Below are positions 46,301-57,500 of a stretch of 64,000 nt of DNA, one piece after another. Both the position numbers and the translations under genes were made by a program. The notes under the pieces are model-generated. The model saw only the letters and a program-made list of their open reading frames with translations. It had not been told where the DNA came from and did no database searches. Numbering within the stretch: position 1 is the first letter of the stretch; the number at the start of each line of letters is the position of its first letter. Source of the stretch: Mesostigma viride (Eukaryota; Streptophyta; Mesostigmatophyceae; Mesostigmatales; Mesostigmataceae); contig RPFO01000213.1 in the NCBI GenBank assembly GCA_009746045.1, forward strand, positions 1,038,302 through 1,102,301. Reading direction: 5' to 3'.

Positions 46301-49300
46301 CCATCCCCGCTCATCCCCAACCCCTGCTCCCTGGTTAGCCCCTGCATGTACTCCTGCGCGGCTGCCGCCGCACGCGCGCGCTTGGAGGCGCTGGCACTAC
46401 TTGCACTGTCACCTCGCCCCCCTGGGTTGGGGCTCTTGGCCCCTGCAGCGCGCCTGGTGGCAGACGCCTGGTCAGGTGGGGTCGCAAGTAGCGACACAAA
46501 AAGGCACGCCCAGCGGGTGAGACCCCTCAGGCGCACGTCCAGCGCGGCTTGCTCCCCCGGGGCAGCCTCGTTCCCCCCCAATGCCAACCCATCATTACCT
46601 GGGGGTGGCGGCTCTTCTGGTGACCCACCCCCCGCGCCACACCACCGCATCAAACCAGGCAAGGAATCACCACCACCACCACCACCACCACCACCACCCC
46701 GGGCGATGCAGTCTGCCCCACCAGCCGCCATCGCCCCACTTCCGCCGCTGCCACGGCCCTGTTGTTGCGAGCCCTCTTCTCGAACCACCCGTGCCACGGC
46801 GCCGCGCAGGAGCGCCCCGGGCAGGTCGGGCAGGGTCCCTGCCAGCCATCGAACCACCTGCAGCCACGCGTTCACGGCGGACCCCTCGCTGTCCCCCGTG
46901 TCCCACACACGGATGCCCGCGCGCCGCCGCGCCCATAGCCAGCCATCGCGGCCACGTTGGCTACTGCCAGCCCCGTCCCTGCCATCGCCCTCCACCTCCT
47001 CCTCCTCCTCCTCATCATCATCGGCATCGCTCTCGTCGCTTTCGTCACCAGCAAGGCCGCTCAACCTACCGCTGGTCGGATCTGCCACCGGGCCATCCCA
47101 CGTATTGCCGCCGCCGTTGCCCCGCACCGGGGTTTCGCCACCCTGGCTGGTGCCTCGACGATCCTGACTGTTGGAAGGGGCGGCCGTCCACTGGTCGGCG
47201 GTGCCTGGTGGTGACGGCAGCCCTGGCAGCACGCCACCATCCAGCAGGACGGTCACTAGCTGCTGCGACCAGCCACCCAGGGAGCACATGCTGGCGACGT
47301 AGGCCAGCGCCAGCTTGCGGGCGCGGCGCGCCTCTGCCCGGGGGGAGGGGGGGGAAGGTAGGCACAAGTTGAACGGGCAAGTGTGGTAGTTGCATGCTTG
47401 CGGCAGTACATCAGCAGGAGGATGGCAGTACAAGCCAGGGAACAGGTGAGCAGGGCACGGCGACATGGGAAGACCCAGGGGCAGGAACACGATACACGGT
47501 GCGAAGCTGCGAGCGATTCCATGGCAAGGGCCAGCAGGGCCAGGAGGGCCAGCAGGGCCAGTAGGTCTAGTAGGGCCAGTAGGGCCAGTAGGGCCAGTGG
47601 GGCCAGTAGGGCCAGTGGGGCCAGTAGGGCCAGTAGGGCCAGTAGGGCCAGTAGGGCCAGTAGGGCCAGTAGGGCCAGTAGGGCCAGTAGGGCCAGTAGG
47701 GCCAGTAGGGCCAGTAGGGCCAGTAGGGCCAGTAGGGCCAGTAGGGCCAGTAGGGCCAGTAGGGCCAGTAGGGCCAGTAGGGCCAGTAGGGCCAGTAGGG
47801 CCAGTAGGGCCAGTAGGGCCAGTAGGGCCAGTAGGGCAAGTAGGTGCAGTGGGGCCAGTAGGGCCAGTAGGGCCAGTAGGGCCAGTAGGGCCAGTAGGGC
47901 CAGTAGGGCCAGTAGGGCCAGTAGGGCCAGTAGGGCCAGTAGGGCCAGTAGGGCCAGTAGGGCCAGTAGGGCCAGTAGGGCCAGTAGGGCCAGTAGGGCC
48001 AGTAGGGCCAGTAGGGCCAGTAGGGCCAGTAGGGCCAGTGGGGCCAGTAGGGCCAGTAGGGCCAGTAGGGCCAGTAGGGCCAGTAGGGCCAGTAGGGCCA
48101 GTAGGGCCAGTAGGGCCAGTAGGGCCAGTAGGGCCAGTAGGGCCAGTAGGGCCAGTAGGGCCAGTAGGGCCAGTAGGGCCAGTAGGGCCAGTAGGGCCAG
48201 TAGGGCCAGTAGGGCCAGTAGGGCCAGTAGGGCCAGTAGGGCCAGTAGGGCCAGTAGGGCCAGTAGGGCCAGTAGGGCCAGTAGGGCCAGTAGGGCCAGT
48301 AGGGCCAGTAGGGCCAGTAGAGCCAGTAGGGCCAGTAGGGCCAGTGGGGCCAGTAGGGCCAGCAGGGCCAGTGGGGCCAGTAGGGCTGCCAGATGGTATG
48401 GAAAGGAAACTGTCAGGCAGTAAATTATTAAGGCAGTTTCTGTGCCCACGTACCAGACTGCTCTAAAATTCTTCCATCCTGATCTCATGACATCACCTCA
48501 CCACGTGATCCCATGGCATCGCACCCAACCCCCCCGACCCCCTCACCCCACACAACACACACGAGACACAGCGCGTCCTGTAGGCCACTGGGCAGACCAA
48601 ATGTCCTCAAGCACATGCGCGTTGCCCCGATCGATCACTATCCTGAGGCTAGTGGTACCTGCTGAAGGCTGTCGGGAAAAAATGCTCATGCTCTTTATGT
48701 GCAACCCGACAACCATAGTCCTCCGTGTCCTACAGGCTCAACACACGTCAGCGGAGCGCGGCCAATCACAAACCGTGAGATGTGCCCCACAGTGTTGACC
48801 GTTGGCCTTCCCTGCCTGTTGTCCATGGTGCAATCCAACGCCCCCACATCGGTACGTAGCCGTGCCTCGCTGCAACCAGTTTGACGACTCGGCTGCTGGA
48901 TGCAGCTATTCATAGGCCGTGAGGGCAGCCGGCCTAGAAATAGTTTGGGCAGCCGGCCTAGCGATAAGTAGGGCAGACGGCCCAGGGATAATTAGGGCAG
49001 ACGGCCTAGGGATAGTTTGGGCAGCCGGCCTAGGAATCAAAACTGGTAGCAGGCGAGCTCCTCTCGGTATCCTTGCTTGACGCATGGAGAGATTCATGAT
49101 GGCAACGTACTACGGCATCGCGCGCCTTGGTGGAGAACCGCCGGCAAGGGCATCTCCACCATAACCCCACAATAGCCACCATCGTCAAATTCATCATGAT
49201 CCCTACCGCATGCAAGCACCCAAGGGCAGTACCGTTCTTAGACTCCCGGCTGGCGCCCCCCCCACCCGCTGCAGCCCGCGCATCGCTGCCGTCCACCACC

Positions 49301-52300
49301 GCCGCACTGGCATCCGTACGCGGCCGCTTCTTCGCCGTCCCACCGTCCCGGGTGCCGTCGCTCCCCTGCCCTTTGCCACTGCCACCACTGCCACCGCCAC
49401 TACCAGCGCGGCTGGCATTTCCTGCCGTATTGCTACCTGCTGGGACCGGCATGGATGCCTGGGGAGTGGAGCGCAGCGCTGATGCCTGCGGGTGGCACCG
49501 CAGCACGAGGCTGCGCAGGAGTCGCTGGGTGTCCGCCAGCTGGTGCTCCTGCAGGTGCCAGTAGTAGGCGCACAGCCAGGCGAGTGCTTGCCGCACTGCC
49601 ACACGCAGCATGGGTAGGCTGGGGAGCTCGTTGTGGGCCGCCTCTGGTTGGGCAAGGGGAGGGGGGGGGGGCAACGTTTCATGACACAGGGGGGGCGAGA
49701 AGGAGAGGGCACCGGCAGAGAGCGAAAGAAACATGTAGGAGTGAATCCCGTGCCACAACAGAGGTGCTGCATGCGACAACTATAACAAGCACCGTGGGCG
49801 CAAGCAGAGTGTGACAAAAGGAGTGGTGCAGTTAAAGAGGTGTGCACACTTGTGAACAAAATAAACGGGAGTGGTGCAGAGATGTGGGAGGCTGCGGCCC
49901 ACTAGGTGAGGCCAGCGTGTGGGAACGGATGCCGGGGAATAGCTTCCATCTCTGCGTGCACACACACACACACACACACAAAAGTGTGTGCAAGGCAACG
50001 AGCGCATGCCAAGCAAGATACAGCCAACGATCTCCTCCACCATTCAGCCGCGCACATGTCATCAAACACCCCTCGCTGCCCCTGCGGAGGCATCGGTGCG
50101 TCGTGGGCAAGACATGGACATGCATCATGGAAGGCCATGCACTCGCATAAGCACTTGCATGCGCCGTCAGATGTGACGGGGGCGAACTCCTGGGTGTGGA
50201 TTTCACAGCCCAAACATTGCCCATGCGAAGGCCGTGCCGGCCTTGCTTCCACAACGCGGCTACCAAGTTACCTGCCTGGCCCATCACAGCATCGACTCTC
50301 ATGCCCCATGTCAGACACCCACAAAAAACACGCACCCCCTCCCATTTTATTTTTGGCTCTTCCTGAGCGCACTCCCGCCACCCTGCCTCCATGTTTCCTT
50401 CATGCCACTAACCACCCGGATCCCACTCCACTCCCTTCAGAGCCAACCCTCACTCACCGCGCTTGCACCTCACTTCCACCCCATACCGCCCTGCCTTGGT
50501 TCTACTCCTGCCATGGCTCCATTCCCGCACCAGCCTGCGCTCATCTCGCCCCTAACCCGTACCGTGCCGCACGTCCACCAGCAGCCGGGGTATCCCGGCA
50601 TTGTTGGCCAGCGAGGCGATGGACTTGGCAAAGCGCGCGGTCTGCGCCGGGTCCACCACCCCGTTCACCAACCTGCGCATGCAGACGTGGTAGGGGATGC
50701 GAGGATCGCCGATGCCACACGCAACGCGATCAAATGAGAGAGCTGGTGAAGTCACATGGGTGACGCCACATGTCACGTGGGGGCCAATACGCCGTCGCTG
50801 ACCAGCCGGCACATGGCGGCGAGTAGCGTGCATCATGATCAAGGCGCCAGCCAGTGTAGGCCAGAGATCTGGAGAGTGATAGTCGGGCTGTGATCCGCCA
50901 GGTGTCCACATTGGACCACTCATGGAATGTTTACTTGAGCACGGGCCAAGGGCCCCCGGATCCTATGGCTGGTGACTGGAGGAAGTGAAGGAGTCGAACA
51001 GCCGCGGTTTAAGACCGCGCTGGGATTGGGCGAGGGCCGCCTGTCCAGCATGGTAACCACGCTGTGAGGATGGATCCTACCGGAACACCAGAATCCTGTA
51101 GGCCATGCGAGCTGCGGCGATCAACACGGACATCAAAGCCCGGAAGGAAAGGAATGCCCTGAGACCTGTTACAGGGGACCTGTTGTAGTGGCTGGATGGA
51201 GCACAGCCGAGCCAACGGTGAGCAAGCAAACTGGTGACCATGACGGACAAGGATGCTCTGTACATTAAAGAAAGGACACACCGCACACCGTGGCGTGGGT
51301 CCCATCAAACGAGTGCGAGATTCAACTTCAGCCCGGATGCCATTTCATAAAATGCCAGCGTGAGCCGAGCCAGTGAGCGTGTACAAGTGGATACATGGGT
51401 AACCCCAAAGATGAGGACCCGCCAGAACCGCCATCACAGCCGGTACAGCACGTATCTCCCTCTCTCCAACCAACCACCCTCCTCCCCCACACCCACGGCC
51501 ATCGTGGCTTCCGCCCAATAATTATAGTCACTTCTAGGCGCGCAACTACCCAGCACCCAGCTACACACGACAAACGTGAACAACATCATTAAAAGGAAAG
51601 GATGGGTGTGGATGGCGAGTACCATCCCAGCGTGAGCCTGTGGCCCCACAGCCCGAGTGGACATGCGTCACGATGTAGTGCCATGGACATGGTGTGGAAC
51701 AGCATACAAACGCTACAAACGATGGCTTTGCGAGGGAGTGGCCACTCCCCCTTCGGAAGTTGACCAAGCACCCAGCACCAGCTATAGACAAATGCACAGC
51801 ACAGCCACCGAGCACCCGGCACCCGGCACCCATCACGCACCGTATGGCAGCCAGCGCGTACAGCATGCGCAGCGTCTCCTCCGACACAGGGGTCCCTGGA
51901 GCCGCGCCGTGGACCCTGGGAAAGGGACGGAGAGGGGGGGGGGGGGGTAGCAGGGGCAAGCCATGCGTCATAGACAGGGAGGGCACACCGGTGTTGCCAA
52001 ACGTGTGCCAAACGGCGATTGAGCGGGGGATGCTGGCCTTGCATGGCCTGCCCTATGGAGCATGCCAGGGAGTAATGAGGAGGCGTCATGATTTGCCAGC
52101 GCCAGTGAATCCCCACAAGCATGGACCCCACAAGCATGGGCCCCACAATCATGCACCCCACAAGCATGGACCCCACAAGCATGGACCCCACAAGCATGGA
52201 CCCCACCCACAATCATGCACCCCACAAGCATGCATGCCTCTACCTGGCATTGGGTGCATCTGTGGCAGCCACACGGGAGTCGAGACAAACCAAGAAGAGA

Positions 52301-53077
52301 GGCAACTGGCCAACGGCGTGTTGGCCAGACGTAAGTGGGAAATAAGGGGCCATGCGTGTGTGAGAAGCATGGTCCGGTTGACAGCAAGTACCAACCATGG
52401 GGCTGTGGCCCTTGAGCAAGAGGCAAGATGCAAACAAAGTACGTCAGGAGATAGCATGCTGCATGGGCGCATACGTCACCCCCTGCTTGGTCCAAGCGCG
52501 GTCGATGCCCCTGCAATGTCCAAGTGCGGGTGAGCAGGTGGCAAATGCGCAAGCAGGCGGGCAGCCAGACGGAGCTGCCGGTTGCCTGGCTGGCTGGTAG
52601 AATGGCTGGCTGGCTGCCTAGGTGGCTGCTTGAAGAGTCAAGTATAACCACGCACCGCATCTGCTGGTCGTGAGACATGGCCTCTACCAGCGCGGCGGTG
52701 ATCTCCACCGATAGGGGCACACGGCCTCGAATTTTCCACGCATTAACCTGCACGCAAAGGCAACCGCATTTGGCGAGGAGGTGGTCAACAACACGGCTAA
52801 TCGCAGCGCACACAAAACATTTTCGTCAACCACCCGAGAAATCAGAATGCTGAGGTCGTCATGCTCAGGGCACATTTCCACATACCCTTTTTAAGCCACG
52901 AGCCAGCTCTATGGAGCTACTCGAGAAGAGTTGGTCACGAACTTGCCGCCACTCTTCCCAACAAATCCATGGCACAGCTCGGGGCACAGAGCGAGCCTGG
53001 AGCTGTTCGGCAAGCTCCTTGCTTGAAGGGATACGTGACATCGCGTTAGCCTTCACGCTAGGCTCTTCAGCATGCAA
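43354..53077 (-). CDS. LAS1: LAS1/LAS1L-type pre-rRNA processing endonuclease subunit
   Basis: Exons: 53077-52886, 52747-52656, 51915-51841, 50672-50563, 49643-49233, 47333-46199, 45448-45069, 44273-43354; 3315 nt, 1104 residues. The N-terminal Las1 domain (about 34-215) runs [51 protein letters not shown], then the HEPN nuclease motif RHEAAH (R-x4-H, about 154-159) with [10 protein letters not shown]. In yeast and animals LAS1 with Grc3/NOL9 cleaves ITS2 in the nucleus. Intron 4 falls inside the motif (RH|E). The rest is long and low-complexity: a KKRPRTD basic patch, a poly-Gly run from (GGT)n at about 46668-46700, and an acidic [16 protein letters not shown] tract. The C-terminus keeps a [11 protein letters not shown] motif like the end of other LAS1 proteins. 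The first ATG could instead be at residue 13. Exon 7 to 8 joining rests on one donor choice (GAAG|GTTCGT). Confidence 0.88.
47535..48400. repeat. 9-bp (GGGCCAGTA)n array in LAS1 intron 5
   Basis: About 93 tandem copies of GGGCCAGTA on the plus strand (TACTGGCCC in the transcript), with scattered GGGCCAGTG, GGGCCAGCA and one GGTGCAGTG. Length and unit size nearly equal the (GGGAGAATA)n array in FDXR. Long reading frames through it are spurious. Confidence 0.95.
48905..49045. repeat. Short 25-28-bp repeats in LAS1 intron 5
   Basis: Five units share GGGCAGCCGGCCTAG or GGGCAGACGGCCTAG followed by GGATAGTTT or a variant. They end about 190 bp before exon 5 in plus coordinates. Confidence 0.75.
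52085..52235. repeat. 15-bp (CCCCACAAGCATGGA)n array in LAS1 intron 2
   Basis: About ten imperfect 15-bp units (CCCCACAAGCATGGA, some CCCCACAATCATGCA). Intron 3 also carries a (CA)n run at 49959-49981 in intron 4 territory further left. None is coding. Confidence 0.8.
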
Positions 53078-53406
53078 CGTCCATGTAAATGCAAACGAAA
53101 GACGTCTTCGCCGTTCTTACAACGTTAAGTATCATCACCCGACGAAACGTCCCCGAAACTTGCCGACCTCATCTTCCACAGATATGTCCGTCATGGACAA
53201 CATTGCCTGCCATGTTGACAAGTCATAATTAATGGCGCAGAGGTGCTCAAAAAGCCAGAGGCCAGCCGCCTTATCAGAATGAAATTTATTGTTGCAGGTA
53301 TTACAAACACTAGCTAGCATTATACATGCTGTGACACAGTTTTCGACGCCGTGCGACACGCAGAAAATCATGGCAAGCTGTGGCAAGGGGAAATTAAAAT
53401 GTCATA

Positions 53407-54129
53407 CAGGCTGGTTAGGCTATAGTGACCCTTTTAGTGTCAGCATGATTTCCTGGACTATAGTGACCGAATCTCGAGATTCTGAAAACACATCTCCTAG
53501 GCAGTTTTTCATGACGGATGCAACTGCTGAAGGGGCTGTCAGAAAAAAAAATATCTACTAGTAGTTGTAGCAGCTTTGACTCAACAAATCAGATTTCTGC
53601 AAGGAACATACGGATTTCTACCTGACAAGCCGGTATATTTTGCGGCCGCCCTCTCAGCAGTTGAATCTGGCATGAAAAACTGCTTGGCAAAAGTGGTCTC
53701 GGATCCTTGAGATTCCAAGTAGATTGTTCAGGAAGTCAAGTTATGTCCAGCTTTAGTTCATTGGCTGTAACTGCCAGCTATATCCTTACTTTGTGAATAA
53801 CTGCCAGATTCATGGGAATCTTCTCCTTGTCCCGCAGGAACTTATTTCTTATTTCTGATTTCTGATTTGATGAATATTTTTCCAGATTTTTTTGACCTGC
53901 CACACTATTGGCTGGAGCTGTGGGCTTGTCTCCATGTTAACTTAAGCAGGGGAAGCACAATATGCTTGTTTAGCCCTAGTTTGGTCAGCAAAAGTGGCAT
54001 TTTCTCAACGTAGATGTTTTAAAAATATTTTCCCATGAATTTTGATATATTTTGCGGTATTTTTGGAAAAGTATTTCAAAAGTTAAGGCCACCTGACACA
54101 ATTTTGACCCTTTTGGCCTAACCAGCCTG
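53407..54129. mobile_element. 723-bp MITE-like element with TA target duplications
   Basis: It starts CAGGCTGGTTAGGC and ends GCCTAACCAGCCTG, flanked on both sides by TA (53405-53406, 54130-54131), as expected for Tc1/mariner-type insertion. Longer partial inverted sequence (TGACCCTTTT against its complement) continues inward. A second internal inverted pair (CAGTTTTTCATG near 53503 and CATGAAAAACTG near 53671) gives foldback potential. There is no transposase. It lies about 400 bp upstream of the CSP41b start, in a spacer otherwise without genes. Confidence 0.82.
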
Positions 54130-54538
54130 TAATGCTCGCTTGGCAAAGCTGGGACAAGGACAATCGGAACTAGGTACTTGGATTATTGGTGGCTTTGGAC
54201 CTTGGACGCGAGCGAGGAAATGTGTACCCTGTTGCTGGCGTATGCAACCTTCTCTAGTCAGAATAAACTCGTATCAAGAAGCTGACTCATCCAGGGTTAC
54301 TGCAGCAGGCAAGGTAGTGTGATGACGGACTTTGACATCGGGGCACAAATATTTGTACGGAGCTGTCCTGCGTAGGAGTTACGCTTCGCATGCCTGCCTC
54401 GTGGCCAGGAAAGAAAGATAACCTTTCGTTCACATGCCACTGCCAGAGCCAGCACAGCTCGGTGAGAGTTGGCCTCGATCTCAAAGACAGCCAGCCTCAT
54501 CCAGTTAGCCCCACTGGTACGACGAACCCCGGCAATTA

Positions 54539-57500
54539 ATGGCGTCGACAATGTCCGTGGCTGCTCAATCGTTCTCCACTGCCCTGTCCTCGCGACAAGC
54601 TGCAGTGGCCAGCTGCAATGCCACCGTCGCCAGGTCTCAGGCGGTAGCCCCGGTGCAGAAGCAGCTGGTGCAGTTCGATGGACTGCGCGCCAAGAAGCTG
54701 TTTATGGGCTCCGATGCTGCAGCCACGCTCAGTGCCTTCATGGTATGAACCTTCAGTATTTGACCACCCATGTGCCACCCAACACATGGTGAATTTAATC
54801 CCCGATGCTTTGATAATTATTAATTAACGTCAGCAAGCATCACAGAATACATGGGACATGCTGGCGAGAAGCTGTGACCGGTTACAAAAGAAAATATGGT
54901 TACATAATTAGCCCGTGCTGTCCCAGGTCCCTGGTAAAGGATAAACGGCTTTTTATGTTTTTTGTACTGGTGGCCAACGTTTGTGTATCCCTGGTAGGTG
55001 CATGGGTATTTACAGATAAGCGCAAGATTGATAAATAAACTTGTCGTGCGACTTGAGAAGTGAGTCTTCATGGACGTTGTAAGCACCTTCCACGTATAGC
55101 ATCTTACGGATTGGTTCTGCCCTGGTGGCCTAGCTTCGGGTTGCTCAGCAGGCATACCATGGCAGGGTAAATAACCATACAATTCGAAGCGGACTGGCGA
55201 CTCTCCTTCACCCTGCCGTCTTTAGGCTTCCAGGGCATCTTACGAATTTAGTGTTGGCAAAAGTTCCTGCATCTTGCCTGATGGCCCTAGGGTGTCCATG
55301 CCAGTTCCAAGCAGCTGGGAATAGCTGTTAAAAGCCTAGCATTTCCATAAGAGAAAGCTTTTTATCCGTTAATTTGCCAGCAGCTCGCAGTTCCTTATCG
55401 CATGCTTCATTGTCCAAACAAAAAAATATTCCCCCTTATGGAGCAAGCAGCAGAATGTCGGCAGGTTGCATACTGACCTTCTTACACGACAATTTTTTTT
55501 TCCGAGGGGTGCCCTGGTATGCGTTGTACAGCCTATCCTCTTCTATGTCAGGCCCATCCTACACTGCATCCACCGTAAACCTTACCCCCGCTACCCCCCA
55601 TCGTCTCTACACCGCATCCTTCTCTATGCGGCATTCCTCCCCCCCCCCCCCCCCCAGCCGTGCGCCTCCTCCACCGCCCGCCCCTCGTCCGCCGCGACCA
55701 GCCGCGCGGTGACGTCGATGGAAGTCACGGGCGGGCGCAAGAACGTGCTCATCCTGGGTGGCACCCGCTTCATCGGCCAGTACTTGTCCCGCGAACTGGT
55801 CAAGCAGGGGCACCAGGTGAGTGTGACACCTGGCACCTGTTATTGCTATCATACTATAAGCTATTCTAGTACCTCTCGCATGAGCTGGTCAAGTAGGGGC
55901 GCCAGGTGAGAGCGCGGCCGGGCACCTATCACCTAAGCTATCATTTTAAATGGCTTGGAGTGTGGGACCTGCGGATGGTTTGTGCGGACCAGGAACCTGG
56001 CCGATCGACCTTTTTATAGGATGAGCAGTACTACTATTCATACACCCAATGATTGGTGGCCTGGGCCTGGCCATGGGCATGGGCATGATCCATGTGGAAT
56101 GGTGCTGGCTGACCTACTACTATGAAAATATACTTTTGCAACCACTGGCTGGGAGTGGCCCCTCACCACAACGATCTCCTCACCGCGCCGCCGTATGTAA
56201 GCAGCCGGCATGCAGACCCCGCGTCTGGCTTGCCGCATGAAGGGAAGGAAAGTCCATCTACCAACCAGTCGCACGATTTTGAACTTGCAAATGTCTCAAG
56301 CGTGGCGGACACTGGCTGATCTGGCCCTGCAATTCTTGAAGGGAGGTATCCGTGGCCAAGGGGAGCATGAGTGGGCCGCTAAGAATACGGCCGCAGCCTG
56401 GCCGCTAAGAATGCCGGTGAAATCGAAATCCACCTGCCAGAGGGAACGGTTGCCTTGGAGAGCTGTAGACGGCCACCACTGGGCAGCAGAACCAATCAAA
56501 TAATAGTAATGATAATATTGCCAACATTGCGCACATTATTAGTACAAGTGTATCCCATAGGGCTCCGCCCCTAATAAAAAAGTCTCTTTTGGGGGAGACG
56601 TGAGACGTCCTATCTCAATTCGACCCCTACTGACCTAGGCTATTCCCACCCTTTGATCTGCCATAGATGACTAATGACTTCCCAGTTCCACCATCAAGAG
56701 GTCCCATTCCCGCGTCGCCGGTCTTTGGATCCACTATTAATAACCCTGTCGGACAACCGGCGCGGGAAAGCTCAACTCAACCTCAACGTCGCCGGTCGCA
56801 TTTCCGCCCTCTACAACCTTTCCCGTCCCCCCATGCGGATTCCGTCAAGTAGAATCCCGTGAAGTAGAATCCCGTGGAGTAGAATCCCGTCAACAGCATT
56901 CCATCCAGCAGTCGTCAATCCCGTCAATCCCGTCAATCCCGTCAATCCCGTCAATCCCGTCAGTCCCATCCAGCGGCGGAGTTCAGTAAATCTCTGCCCA
57001 CGATCCTCGTGATCATGTCAGGTAAACCCCGTCAAGTAGCTCCCGTCAAATAGGCCCCGATGAAGTTGGATCCCGTCAACTGAATGAACTAATTCCGTCA
57101 ACCAATCCCATCAACCATCGGCGTTCAGTTTTCTTCCTCGATCGTCCGTCAGCTTGTCTTCCCCGTCCGTCCCCCTCCGTCGGGTTTTCCTTCACCCGTC
57201 ATCCGCAGCCCAACCGTTGCCAGTGACTGCCGTTCCCATTCCTGAGTATCGATTCCTTTTTGATACATTTTGCATATCCCAACGCCGAGAACTTGGTAGG
57301 TTCGAATGGCGAAATTTTACGACGAAATTATTTGCCGTGACCGTTGAGAAGCTCGCTTTAGAGGGTAGGATCCTTTTCTGACCTCTACTCCCTCGTGAAC
57401 CGATGCCCTGCCTACCAATCGACAGGTCACCCTGCTCACGCGTGGCAAGAGCCCCATCACGCAGCAGATCCCAGACGATACCCCGTCGGGCTACGCCAGC

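Noticed and set aside
47256..48488. Open frames of 333-410 codons, Gly/Pro/Val or Leu/Ala repeats resembling collagen-like protein
   Set aside because: The unit is 9 bp, so any stop-free frame remains open. The block lies in LAS1 intron 5 and has no non-repeat domain.
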